This document shows positions 34,001 through 43,300 of a stretch of DNA of 64,000 nt, in pieces (position 1 is the stretch's first letter; every line of letters starts with the position of its first letter). The stretch is taken from the NCBI RefSeq assembly GCF_905475395.1, contig NC_058337.1:129725960-129789959 (forward strand). The letters are read 5' to 3'. The notes under the pieces were generated by a model, which saw only the letters and a program-made list of their open reading frames with translations, had not been told where the DNA came from and searched no databases. This stretch comes from Chrysoperla carnea (taxonomy: Eukaryota > Arthropoda > Insecta > Neuroptera > Chrysopidae). Position numbers and translations under genes: made by a program.

Positions 34001-35996
34001 GGCAAGATTAAACTGTAAATTTGATCCGATGGGTTCTAAAAAACCATTAGGGAACCCAATTTATTAACAAACACTTTTTGTGTATTACTGAGCCCAATTT
34101 ACTGCGTTCACGGCCGTATCTTTACATTGTGGAGTTAAGAAAACTGCTTGGGTATCTCATGTAAATTTCTCTCGATAGTCAAACATCAACAGCGATTTAA
34201 AAGTACGATATAATAGTTTAAGTCTGTTCGGTTATTCAAGGTGTTTGCAGCTTAGTCGCAAATGTGAAATAGTCTTCGAAAAGCTTACAATTATGAAAAT
34301 GAAACAATGAAAACTTACTTGATAACCACAAGTACATGGATAAAAATTCAAATCGTCCACTTCCAAAGGTTCCATACATAGCGGGCATTCCACCTGAAAA
34401 ATTGAAAAAAATTAAACGATTGTTTAAATAAAAATTCTCCTTACTGATCGTTCCTAATAACTTTTCAACATATTCACGATCGCGATACAAAAAATGTTTG
34501 CCAATGCGAATATTCGAAAATACTAAAATCTATTTGGCTTAAATGAGAAAACCCAAAAATATATATATCTAAGCAAAATATCTGAAAGTTTCACTTTATT
34601 TTAGTTTTTTTCTACAAGTGCTATTTTTAATTATTTAATGTACATTTATTTTCAAAAAATTAATGTATTTTACCAAAAAAACTAGTTAAAGCTCTAAAAA
34701 CTAATTTTAATATCCAAAAACCTGTACTTAACAAGCTTAAACCATAAATTTCAAAAAACATATTGAAAAATTATTTCATTTGATCGAAAATTTCACGAGA
34801 GTAATTTTTTGGAATCAGAAAAGTTCAAATTTCCACTTCTATATACTTTTAGGTTAATTTCACATATAAAATTCACAATTTTTCATGGGCTTCGATTCAT
34901 TCTCCACGAGGTGTATTTCTTCTTCACAATAAAAGAATCATTGAGCTCAGTCTACTGTTGGTTTTTCAACGAGCTTCATCTAATACGGAAAAATACACAC
35001 ACAACATGTTTTTTAACAAAGATTATTCACAAAATCGTTGACTATTTCTAGCGAAACTCAACCATTATGCTAAATAAAATACACAAAAAAACAGACAGGT
35101 GTTTTTTATCAAAACTATACAAAAAAAACGATTTTTTTGGATATACACCTTGCTCTAACCCTCATTTTCAATCGAATTCTATGTTTTTTTAATATTTAAA
35201 AATAACACTTGTTAAGAATTAGCCGAATTTGTCTTTGTGTCGAAAATTTATCAAATACTGCCTTTTTAACAAAACAAACTACTACTCAAATTCAAAAACA
35301 AAAATAACACTTGTGGATTATCAATCATAATTTGTGTACGTAATAGGGAATATTAATGTATTTTTTTAATATTATTAATTCATTGTTTACACCGTTATAA
35401 CAAAGTAAAAAAATATAAATACTGCTTAAAATGCTGTATTTAAGTGTAAAAAAAATATTTAAAATACATTATAATTTTGAGATATTTAAACACAGTTTTT
35501 TGACGCTCTCTGTTGATGACGTATAAGTACGTGATCTGTCAATTGGTGACAGTTCAATGTATAATTTATACTTTAAAAAAATGAATTTACAACACAGAAT
35601 TTACACTCGTTATTATTAAGTTTTCTAATAGAAAAGCCGTAGAATAATATAATTCAATGAAATATCATATAAAATGTAAGTAATTAATATCATACAGTAT
35701 GTCAACAAATTTTGACAAGCCCGTACTTTGATGTCACGTCCGTATAAAAATTTGAATTTCCGTTTTAGAAATTTTTAAATGCCCTCACTGAATTTGTACT
35801 TTTATTAATTAAATTTAAATAATTAAAAAAATATTAATTACTAAAATAATGGGTTAGTTGAAATGTCCAGTCATTAAAGTTAAGGAAGAAAAATATTTGA
35901 ACCAAATTTAAATTTCATGAAAATTTTACTACCCGAAAATATAGCTTAGAAAATGATGTTTACCTGCTCTTCACCACTTTGATTCAGCACTGACAT
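24570..35996 (-). CDS. CNOT4: CCR4-NOT transcription complex subunit 4 (E3 ubiquitin ligase NOT4)
   Basis: The coding exons, in gene order, are 35964-35996, 34319-34393, 31976-32326, 31721-31910, 31389-31529, 31215-31304, 28440-30530, 25283-25417 and 24570-25048. They sum to 3585 bp, an exact 1194-residue frame plus stop, and all borders are GT-AG. The C4C4 RING has all eight cysteines (14, 17, 31, 33, 38, 41, 53, 56). A basic helix follows at 72-107, an RRM at about 108-193, and a CCCH zinc finger at C196, C205, C210 and H214. Next comes the family block ASFTKEEMHQGKHQEYE. Residues 294-990 are Gln/Asn-rich and disordered, and include a DWEAAFGF motif. A predicted helix (GFDPFHETQKALAELMES) at about 940-957 is a candidate CAF40-binding motif. 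NOT4 ubiquitinates ribosomal and other targets and works with CCR4-NOT in mRNA decay and co-translational quality control (family knowledge). The start is MSVLNQSGEEQ, as in insect orthologues. Confidence 0.95.
25109..25243. mobile_element. CCCCCGAC-family element inside CNOT4 intron 8
   Basis: CCCCCGAC at 25109-25116 and GTCGGGGG at 25236-25243 form an 8-bp terminal inverted repeat. The interior carries GTGTGTCTGTCTATCTGTGA and CCGTAGCTCTTAAACGG, the family core. It fills over half of a 234-bp intron without touching the splice sites. Confidence 0.7.
25283..25417 (-). CDS. CNOT4: CNOT4 exon 8
   Basis: Acceptor TTATTCTAG and donor GTAATTAT. It encodes residues 991-1035, beginning with GSKILPFMSLGQ, and keeps the frame on both sides. 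Confidence 0.85.
26023..26522 (+). repeat. dispersed repeat starting ACTAGCTGTTACCCGC, in CNOT4 intron 7
   Basis: Starts TACTAGCTGTTACCCGCCCG with repeated CCCGCTTTGC, contains AAATTTCAAATCTCTAGGTC and TTCCAGAGATGTCGTGATGA, and ends in ATCT/ATAG-rich microsatellite. This composition matches a very common class of invertebrate interspersed repeat. I cannot assign the exact class. Confidence 0.6.
27040..27775. mobile_element. foldback element, about 0.73 kb, in CNOT4 intron 7
   Basis: Two arms of roughly 200 bp pair in inverted orientation. The left arm (27040-27310) contains CAAGTTTTCGACCTCG, AAGACCGAGCCATT and a CAGTTTTGGACGATTTTG block. The right arm (27500-27775), reverse-complemented, contains CAAGTTTTCGATCTCG, AAGACCGGATCATT and a CAGTTTTTATAGATTTTG block. 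TTATAATTCA(A/G)TC also pairs near the outer limits. No coding sequence. Transcribed within the intron, the arms could form long double-stranded RNA (inference). Confidence 0.65.
28081..28395 (-). mobile_element. non-LTR retrotransposon 3' end (Jockey/R1/I-like), in CNOT4 intron 7
   Basis: On the - strand it reads CRSCHSGEEEEAMSHLLYHC, then a PALVMRRW block and about 35 more residues to a stop. C-x2-C...H-x4-C is the zinc-knuckle typical of the ORF2 C-terminus in Jockey/R1/I-type elements. A short 3' UTR follows, with a GTGTGTCCCACCCGAGGACA stretch and a tail of TAACC/AACCT units. It is 5'-truncated, as usual for LINE insertions. Its 3' end is shared with the family B SINEs. Confidence 0.85.
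28440..30530 (-). CDS. CNOT4: CNOT4 exon 7, large Gln/Asn-rich exon
   Basis: The acceptor TTTCGTGCACAG and donor GTAAGT give 2091 bp and residues 294-990. Long Asn, Gln and Thr runs make it prion-like in composition. Embedded short motifs include EDWEAAFGF, a VGVGVGV run and the candidate CAF40-binding helix near the 3' end. The frame remains open about 60 bp upstream of the acceptor. Those codons are intronic and only mimic a signal peptide. Confidence 0.9.
30666..30990. repeat. 325-bp direct repeat, copy 1, CNOT4 intron 6
   Basis: From CAGAATTTACACTCG to AATTTCATGA, matched with few differences by 35595-35920 in intron 1. It includes GACAAGCCCGTACT and TTTGCCCTCACTGAA-like blocks. No terminal inverted repeats, so it is either a local duplication or two copies of an unknown repeat. 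Confidence 0.9.
31215..31304 (-). CDS. CNOT4: CNOT4 exon 6
   Basis: Acceptor TTTTAATAG and donor GTTAGT. It encodes residues 264-293, Ser/Asn-rich with AWPSLSRNGSPP. Confidence 0.85.
31389..31529 (-). CDS. CNOT4: CNOT4 exon 5
   Basis: Acceptor TTTAATTTAG and donor GTAAAT. It encodes the conserved SEASFTKEEMHQGKHQEYE block and a following helix with ALAAQ. Confidence 0.92.
31721..31910 (-). CDS. CNOT4: CNOT4 exon 4: end of RRM and CCCH finger
   Basis: Acceptor GTTTTTAG and donor GTTAGC. It encodes residues 154-216, with the RNP-like SASAYVTY strand and the CCCH zinc finger. Confidence 0.95.
31976..32326 (-). CDS. CNOT4: CNOT4 exon 3: second half of RING, linker, start of RRM
   Basis: Acceptor TTTTTTTCTTTCCAG and donor GTAGAA. 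It encodes residues 37-153 with RING cysteines 38, 41, 53 and 56, the basic coiled linker, and RRM strand NLVFVVGL. This is the best conserved part of the window. Confidence 0.96.
32327..34318 (-). other. CNOT4 intron 2
   Basis: About 2 kb interrupting the RING between residues 36 and 37. It holds a CCCCCGAC-family copy at 33745-34080 and no other recognised feature. Confidence 0.7.
33745..34080 (+). repeat. CCCCCGAC-family dispersed repeat, copy in CNOT4 intron 2
   Basis: Starts AACCTCCGACGAAAAAATAG and carries TATCTGTGTGGTATCGTAAC, GAACCGATTTTG and the GAGTGTTCTTA block shared with 62095-62425. The right terminus is not recognisable. Confidence 0.6.
34319..34393 (-). CDS. CNOT4: CNOT4 exon 2: first half of RING
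   Basis: A 25-codon exon with acceptor TTTTTCAG and donor GTAAGT. It carries RING cysteines 14, 17, 31 and 33 within VECPLCMEPL and PCTCGYQ. Confidence 0.95.
34394..35963 (-). other. CNOT4 intron 1
   Basis: A 1.57 kb intron containing the second copy of the 325-bp direct repeat. Nothing else was recognised. Confidence 0.7.
35595..35920. repeat. 325-bp direct repeat, copy 2, CNOT4 intron 1
   Basis: Same strand and almost same sequence as 30666-30990. It ends about 40 bp from the splice donor of exon 1. Confidence 0.9.
35964..35996 (-). CDS. CNOT4: CNOT4 exon 1 with start codon
   Basis: ATG at 35996-35994 begins MSVLNQSGEEQ and runs into a GTAAAC donor on a codon boundary. The start is fixed by similarity to the short leader before the RING in insect orthologues. 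5' UTR lies immediately upstream. Confidence 0.9.
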
Positions 35997-37529
35997 TGTA
36001 CACGAACTTGTATACAAAGGAGGAAACAAATACAATTAATTAAATAATATTTTTGACAATACTTGTATTTGTCAAAAACAAACAGTTTTTTTACAAACTT
36101 GGTTGACACTGTAGTATCACCTGGAAATATTTCAAAATCAATTGATTATTATGATTGTACGAAACTTATAAAATGAGAACCATATTGAATTATTTGAAAA
36201 TTTAATAAAAATGTCAAAAATATTGTCAATTTTCTAATATTAAATGCATACGTGGACAGTTTAGATTTTCAAATATTTCATCAACAAATCGAAAATTTTC
36301 TTTCAAAAAGTAGATAATGACCCAAAAAAATTATTATTATTATTTGACAGGTAGTAAAAAAAATTTGCATAAAATGTTACTGTCACCGCTGGAGTATCAT
36401 ATTTGAGAAATATTAATTAAGTTTGTCACTTGCAAAATTTTTATAAATTATTTAAGAATGTTATTTTAAAAAAAAATTAAGGCACTATAGCATTTTTTCA
36501 GACAAGACGATGTAAACAAAAATGGGCTCATAATGAATTTCCAAATAAATAAATTATAGATCGTAAAAATTTATGCAATATACAAATAATTTGTGAATCC
36601 AAGAACACTCTTACACTCTTCAGAAAAAAAATTTTTTTTTTATTCATTATTCATTTAAAAAAATACTTTCAAAATTTTTACGTATATAAAATGAAATTTC
36701 AATATTTACGTTCTAGATGAGTTTAAATACAATCACATAAAATTTATTAAAAACTTTTTTTTATTAATTCTTCATAAATTTATTTTGTGATCAATTATTT
36801 TTTACTTACTTCACTTATGTGTCGGATAGACTTTACCTAAATATGGCTGACATCCAGATTAGTACGCATACAGACTGCGCATTCTATGATCTTTTCTTAA
36901 TAAATTTTCTTGTTCATTCTATTTCATTGATTTTCATATATGTTTGACTCTTTTTTATATTAATATTTTTAAATACCTCTAAATAAAAATAGACTAAGTG
37001 TGTAGTTAACCACACTACATGCAATTCCTATACACATACATTTGTTTTTAAAAATATATTGATTTTTTTCATAAATTGAAATTTAGTAGCCACGTTGTAC
37101 CATAATTTATCAACAGAATTTGAAATGTATATTTAAAATTAAATCATTATTTTTTAAGGTAAAAGTTAAGTTTAAAAATCAATAAAAGTACAAAATCAAC
37201 ATAGGTAACTTTTAACTAAAATGGTGATCAGGTTAAGTAACTCTCTTTGGATGGCGATTGGTGAATAAAGTGGAATATGGAATTTTCCAATGGAGAGTGG
37301 AGACAAATTCTACAAAGAGTTAATAAACTCCTGAAATCACGACGCGGTATAAATTTAAACCTTCAAAAATGCTTCTTTTGTTTAAGATTTAATTGTTGTA
37401 CTTTTCTAAATTTTGAAAGCTTACCTTTCCATAAGACGAAAAATTATCCAGGGGTATCGAATATACATTTTGGTTTATCTCATTCAACCTATTTCAAGCT
37501 AATTTAAATATTTTAACGATTATTCAGTT
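35997..37529. other. CNOT4 upstream region
   Basis: Includes CNOT4 5' UTR and presumably its promoter, but no clear TATA or initiator was picked. A 76-codon open frame at 37277-37507 (+) is not supported. Confidence 0.4.
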
Positions 37530-37790
37530 GTAGGTTAGGTTAGGTTATATTGGCTGTCCACGAAGGACACACTTAGGCAATAGAGCCCATTGTGATACCA
37601 TATATGTATGTATTTTACCACATTTTGATAATTTCATTTATCAGCTCCTCAATTTCAGAGGCTGAGTGCACCTTCTTCCTGCATATACCATGCACTCCAC
37701 CGGCCCACCACAACTAGTAATTAAATTAATTTTGTTGCGACGGCGGGATTCGAACACGCTACCCTATGCATACCGCGGACGGAATACTGC
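37530..37790 (-). mobile_element. tRNA-derived SINE (family B), copy 2
   Basis: On the - strand: B box GTTCGAATCCC (37745-37755), CCGCCGTCGCAAC, a unique body with GGGCCGGTGGAGTGCATGG, then the LINE-like 3' end CTAAGTGTGTCCTTCGTGGA and a tail of three TAACC units. On the + strand the tail reads TAGGTTAGGTTAGGTTA, identical in form to the insect telomere repeat. It is longer than copy 1, which lacks the body. Confidence 0.82.
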
Positions 37791-38128
37791 AGCATTACTA
37801 ACTATTTTTAATTAAATACTAACTTCCTCCTATCTGAAAAATCCTGAACTATTATGTAAAACTGCTATAGAAATATCGAATAACGAAATTTTCTAAAATC
37901 TACCCATGAAAATACTGAAACTTGCAATTAATGCCTTAATTTTGGAGCACGTAAGAAAGCGCATATTTATTTAGTTTATGGAAGTACAACATCATTTATT
38001 CACGAAGCAGAACGGCTGATAAGGTGATAGGCAATCAGTTTTGCTCGTCAGGTGTCAGACAAATTATTGCGTATTTATGAACTGAATTTTGTGTGCATTT
38101 GATGAACGCAACCAAAATATGTAACTAG

Positions 38129-38344
38129 TTTTCGAAACTAAAGTTGCAAATAAACATAGTATTGAAACTCTCGAGAGCAATATCTGACACATTTAAGCTG
38201 AAATACGCTGAAAATTTAAAATGGATTAGTCTCGTGACTGAATCACGAGATGGGTTTAGTATGGGAGGTATAATTAAATTCTACGGACCCAAATTGAACA
38301 AAGTGACAGAATCAGACCTAACTGCTGTTTTTAAAGAAGGATAG
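38129..38344 (+). other. 72-codon open frame, doubtful
   Basis: Open from after a stop at 38126 to TAG at 38344. It has mixed, protein-like composition (ESRDGFSMGGIIKFYGPKLN) but no ATG and only a poor acceptor. A possible upstream mini-exon, ATG near 37912 to a GTAAGA donor near 37957, would encode MKILKLAINALILEH. It could be a small two-exon gene or chance. I do not recognise it. Confidence 0.2.
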
Positions 38345-39239
38345 TAATTTTTTTTCTATGAATATAAATAATAAATAAAATTAACAATATGTCTAATTTC
38401 GTTTTGAAAAAGAAACTTACCAATAATAAAAATTAGGAATAATTGAAACAAAAATTACAAGTTTGATGACTTTATTATTTACTTGTGTGTTCTGTATTAA
38501 AATTTGTTCTGATTTGATACAAAGGAAATACCTCAATTAAAAATGTTACCGTTGCAATTTAATTATTATTTTATATGACATGACTCATATTTTTATAGAA
38601 GTTTTTCTAATTCGTTTTCCCAATAAATTCTTCCATATTAAATTGATTAATGTTTTGTTTTGAATCATTTGTGTGGCTAATATCATATTTTTTTTGTATT
38701 GATAAAAAAATTTTAAAAATAGATTAATTACTAAAAAAAAAAGGTAGGTTTTGTGAAATATTTACGTTGCGATTCTCTTAGGTCACGACGATCATACACG
38801 ATGAATTTTTACCATGAGTAATATTGTGAAACGGAAGTGGAATACAAATGAATGAAGAAATTCTGTGTTTAATTGTTTTTTGAAAACAATATTCAGTACA
38901 ATTTAATATTTATTTTTTGTTCTTAAAAAAAAACCTGTTTTAAAACGTAAAATTTTTTTTTATATTTCGGTAATAAAACGATCATTTTATTAATGCATAA
39001 TTTTTTTTTTGAAATAGAGGGAATTCGAAAAGTTTTATTTTACTCGGAACACGATGTTATTGGTAAATTGATAACGAATAAATTTTCCCACATAATAACA
39101 TTGTTTATCAGATTACTTATCTTTAATGACTTTAAAAAAAATGACGAAAATATTTTTACCTCTATATACAGACAATATAAAGGTATTTTCCCCATTTTTT
39201 GAAAAACCACTAAAATAATTTCGTACATTTTTTGGAAAA
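38345..39239. other. AT-rich intergenic DNA, nothing recognised
   Basis: Overlapping short open frames on both strands here are low-complexity and unsupported. Confidence 0.45.
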
Positions 39240-39261
39240 ATTATAGTAATTATATAGACGT

Positions 39262-40200
39262 ACAAAGTGACGTCGAGTTCGTAAATGAGCAGCTTAGGCA
39301 TTGACTTTATAGGATACATAGACTAAGCATCGCCTATTTTTCCGCACAGTGAAAAGCGTGCCAACATCTGAGGTAATTGCTTAGGTCAGTTAGGGACATT
39401 TATCAAAAAAACATATACTGAATGAATTTTCATATCACAAAATGTTTTACATAAAACATCGTGATTTCACTGAACTTTTTCGCTTTTTTACTTGAAAAAA
39501 TACTTATCACGTATCATTTTACATTTTATTTTGCGAATCTACAATGGATTTGACTTAAGCAATTACCTCAGATGTTGGCACGCTTAAAATGGTTTAACAT
39601 TCAGTCTATGTAATTGTAATGTCAATGAACATAGGTCAATTGGGTCTTGGATCCTTGGGTAGGATTACATCTTGTAAACCGTTAGAGATAGAACAAAAGT
39701 TTAAAGTCACATATTGTGTATGTGTTTGTTTGTTTATAGCATATACTTTATCCACTGAGGAAGTGAAAAGAAAGATATTCTTATTACTTTGTGAGTGGTT
39801 ATCTTTCTTTACTAAGAAAAACAAACGATTGCGTAATCAACAATGTCTCCACATGGTATTTCAACAATTAACTCACGTAAGAGTCATTTTTATACCATGT
39901 ATATATGAAATTAATCAAGATATACTCATATAAGAGTCATTTTTATACCATGTATCAAGATATACTAAGTTTAGTCCCAAGTTTGTAACGCCTAAAATAT
40001 TGATACTACGAATAAAATTTTGATATGGCTGTTCATAAAATCACCTATATTTAGTCCATTTACGGTTGTCCGTCCGTCTGCCCGTCCGTAAACAAGATAA
40101 CTCATAAACGAAAAGATATATAAAGCTGAATTTTTATCTTAGGACGTAAAAAGTGATATTGGGGGTCTTGGGCCCGTATTGGGTTCGTAGATGAATTAAA
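39262..40200 (+). repeat. TATACC-GTTTGTAACGC dispersed repeat, copy C, split by a MITE
   Basis: Contains TTCGTAAATGAGCA, CAATTGGGTCTTGG and CTTGTAAACCGTTAGAGATA, then TGGTATTTCAACAATTAACTC. This is followed by a second unit with TTTTTATACCATGTAT, TAGTCCCAAGTTTGTAACGC and GGTTGTCCGTCCGTCTG. The block order suggests head-to-tail units, as in copies A and B. Confidence 0.7.
39317..39610. mobile_element. TA-flanked MITE, 294 bp, nested in repeat copy C
   Basis: The ends CATAGACT and AGTCTATG are flanked by TA (39315-39316 and 39611-39612). A stronger inner inverted repeat of about 33 bp carries GTGCCAACATCTGAGGTAAT on the left and its complement on the right. The host repeat resumes on either side. 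Likely Tc1/mariner-type by target, with no coding sequence. Confidence 0.82.
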
Positions 40201-40249
40201 AAATACTGGGTAAAAAAAATATCGAAACCAAATTTTATATAATACACAA

Positions 40250-40255
40250 TTTATT
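40250..40255 (-). terminator. poly(A) signal AATAAA for the membrane-protein gene
   Basis: TTTATT on the + strand, about 32 bases beyond the stop codon. Such hexamers are frequent by chance in this AT-rich DNA, so support is moderate. Confidence 0.5.
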
Positions 40256-40286
40256 TAATTATTTTAGCGAAAAATGATGCAATACG

Positions 40287-40378
40287 CTAATTATTACGTT
40301 TTGTAATTGAACATTTACGTTTCTCTTGTATTCTGCTCGTATTTGACAAGTTACTTACTGGATAAGGCCAAAGTTGAT
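40287..40378 (-). CDS. uncharacterised membrane protein, exon 12 (last)
   Basis: The acceptor AAATTGTTTCAG precedes ATCAACTTTGG. It encodes residues 597-626, ending CSITKRNN. A GTAAGT inside (after TTATCCA) is a possible alternative donor, but the in-frame stop and nearby AATAAA favour a terminal exon. Confidence 0.65.
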
Positions 40379-43300
40379 CTGAAACAATTTAAATAAGAAG
40401 TTAATTATACCTAAACTTTGTGTATCTTTTCGAGACCAAATCCTTTCAATGGAAGCAAAATTGTTCGATGGTGATAGATATGATTGTCCGTTAGAATAGA
40501 AAAGTGGTGGTTATGGTTGCATCAGTTTCGACAGAACTATCAAACATGGCGGCTATCGAAATGGACTAACTTTCAATTCAGCTAATGCGTTTCAGTGAAG
40601 TTACGTCGATCAATCAGAAATCGAAGTTTTCAGAAAGGAAAAACAAACATTGAAGAGCATTTTCAAACAATCACGTTTGTATTCAAAATATTGGAATAAA
40701 TTGCATTACCTCCTGGTGAAGATTCGGAACTCGAAGTATTTTCTAAATCATATTTGAAATTATATTTAAAAGGATGTTTAGATTTTGATTTTGAAAGCTC
40801 TACACATGCTTTATTTTTTGTAGGATAAGCTGTAAGTGTCGTTGATTCTTCTGAAATAGCTCTGTTACAAGTCCCATAATTCGTTGTATTTAAACATGCT
40901 CTTGCAATTCTTTCTTTAGAGGCGGTAGTACTGCCAACATTTTCTGGATAATATCTTGGTTCTGGTGAAGATGGGCTAAAACTAACTGCAAAATTTGAGA
41001 AAAATTTTGTTTCTCATGAATATTGACGAGCAAATAATAATCAACTTCGTGAATACAATCGAATGAACATTAGAACTTACCAGACTTTAGGTCGTTTGTA
41101 TGTTTTTGGCATACATATGTGTCTAAAATTTCTCGGCTATTAGCACTTTTAGTACTTTGGGTGCATTTAGAACTAGTGGTGCTACTGGAGCAAGAATCAC
41201 TTTCATTAAATATTGGCTTGCATTTTTCTTTGGTGTCTATAGAACTAAAACAAAAAATTGTGTATTCATTTCTAGAATTACATTTGTGGATGTAATATAA
41301 TTTGGCACCCTTAACGTCCAACTACATCCAACAGATAAATATTTAAGCCCAAATTTAGAAAGGAACAATACGGATCCAAGGAAGGATCAAGACCCACACC
41401 CTTAAAACCAGGCTAGGAATTAATAATTAAGTAATCAACAAATAAATCGCAGACTCTGGACAACATAGACAAACGTGCGAGTATTTTAAAGCGATTCTTA
41501 AGACGAAAAAGGTCTAAGCAGAATTGGATCCGTTGTGACATAAAATAAAATAAGTTCACACTTAATTTCTTGAAAAAATTCAACATACATACCTTTTGCT
41601 AGCCATTAAATTTTCCGAATTTTGGTTAAAATTTTGTATGCATCCTTTCTTATGAGTTTTAGTGGAAAATTTTGTTTTATTTTTATTACCTTCTTTATCT
41701 GTGGTTGGAGAAGAAAATATCCTTCGTATCTAAAAAGTTTTGTAAATTTTTAGGTAAAATAGTTTTTTTGTTACAATTTGCTTTATGTTTCTTGGAGCAA
41801 AAATATTACAACAACAAACCTGATTGATGCTTTTCTTAATACAAATATATGATTTTGCACTCTTTTCTGAACTATTTCCATCCCTAGATTTCGGCCCATA
41901 CGGATCATTGTCGCTACTAATTTCATACATTCAAAATTAAGTTAGAAGTTGTTAAAAAAAAAGTGTAATTCGAAATATTACCGTATATCTTTTGTATATA
42001 CATTCTTTTTAAGTTTTTTTTCCTTTTTAAGGGATCGCATGCATATGAGGCAATAAACAAGTCCTATACAGAACCAGATAAGAGCGGCCAAACCAATCAC
42101 AATTAAAATAAAGCCATATTTGTTTGGTATTAACTTGAAAGAAATAATCATTTTTAGTGTTAATTCACAGGTCTATACGCCTAAAAAACTTATCACCCTT
42201 GAGACTGTTCTTTATGTCCTTACTTTTCCCGTTATACTAAGATGAATATCATTGAATCGTATTTAATTACCTTTTTTAAGTCGTCAGATACTTGTTTTGG
42301 GTCAATTCGAACTCCAGATCCTTGTTTTGTTGTAAATGGAACTAAACAGAATTGACATTTGAAAAAATTTTTACAACCTTGTAGGAAAAAAAAACAATTC
42401 AAACCTTTTAGGTCTTTAAAAATACGAAAAACTCCACCAAAAACTGAATAAAATTTTTCATCATATAATTTTGGTAATACCTAGAATTAAGGTTTCAGAT
42501 AAGAATTAACCAGATTAAGTAGATATAACAGAGTTTCGCCTAAGAATGCTCGCCACTTGGATTGTACAAATCGATTTAGGAATTTAAATACGCTTGGAGC
42601 AAAAAAATTTGTGTATAAAAGTGACCTACCCTTCGCATCTTAATCTCGCTTGCACCTCCCCATATGCCACTTAAGAATAATCCCGAGAAAATAAGAGTAT
42701 AATCAGCATAAGGGCCCCAGGGAAAGCTCAAATGAGAAAAAGACAAATTTTCACGAGATGAACGCCAATTTGATTTGCGAAAAAAAGAGGAATAGACAAA
42801 GTTGTATGCGAAGGGCCGCACACCATGGGGCACCTTTTCACATCGAAGAATTGCATTGCCTAAGAACTCTCGACTCGACATGGTTAATATCCGTCACTGC
42901 TCACAAAAGGCATTCATAGATGTCATAGATGATATTTTCTTGGGAACATCCTGAAACATTGCCATACAAACCTCTTTTTCTAAAAACTTCTTAAAACTTT
43001 CTTTAAATGCACGTAGTGCCATTAATGATTCGTTTCCCTTCGATTCCAAACACTGTATTGCAATATTATAATATTTCGCTAATAACATTACGCCGTTTTT
43101 ACTTTCTACATTTCGGACAGGTGATGTCTTCAATGGAACGGCCAATGCTACGGGGTTTTCTTTTGAATCAAAATATGGTAAAGGTATAACCATTTCCGAT
43201 ACATCTAAAATACGATATAGAAATAATAATTTGGTGCTTAATTCAAGCCGCTTCAAATATGCAGCGTGGTAATTAATTACTTTTATAAAATAAGATTTTA

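Noticed and set aside
42576..42881. 101-codon - strand frame between exons 4 and 5 of the membrane-protein gene
   Set aside because: It lies in the intron between donor 42971 and acceptor 42481. It is slightly GC-rich and could be a hidden exon, but joining it breaks the frame.
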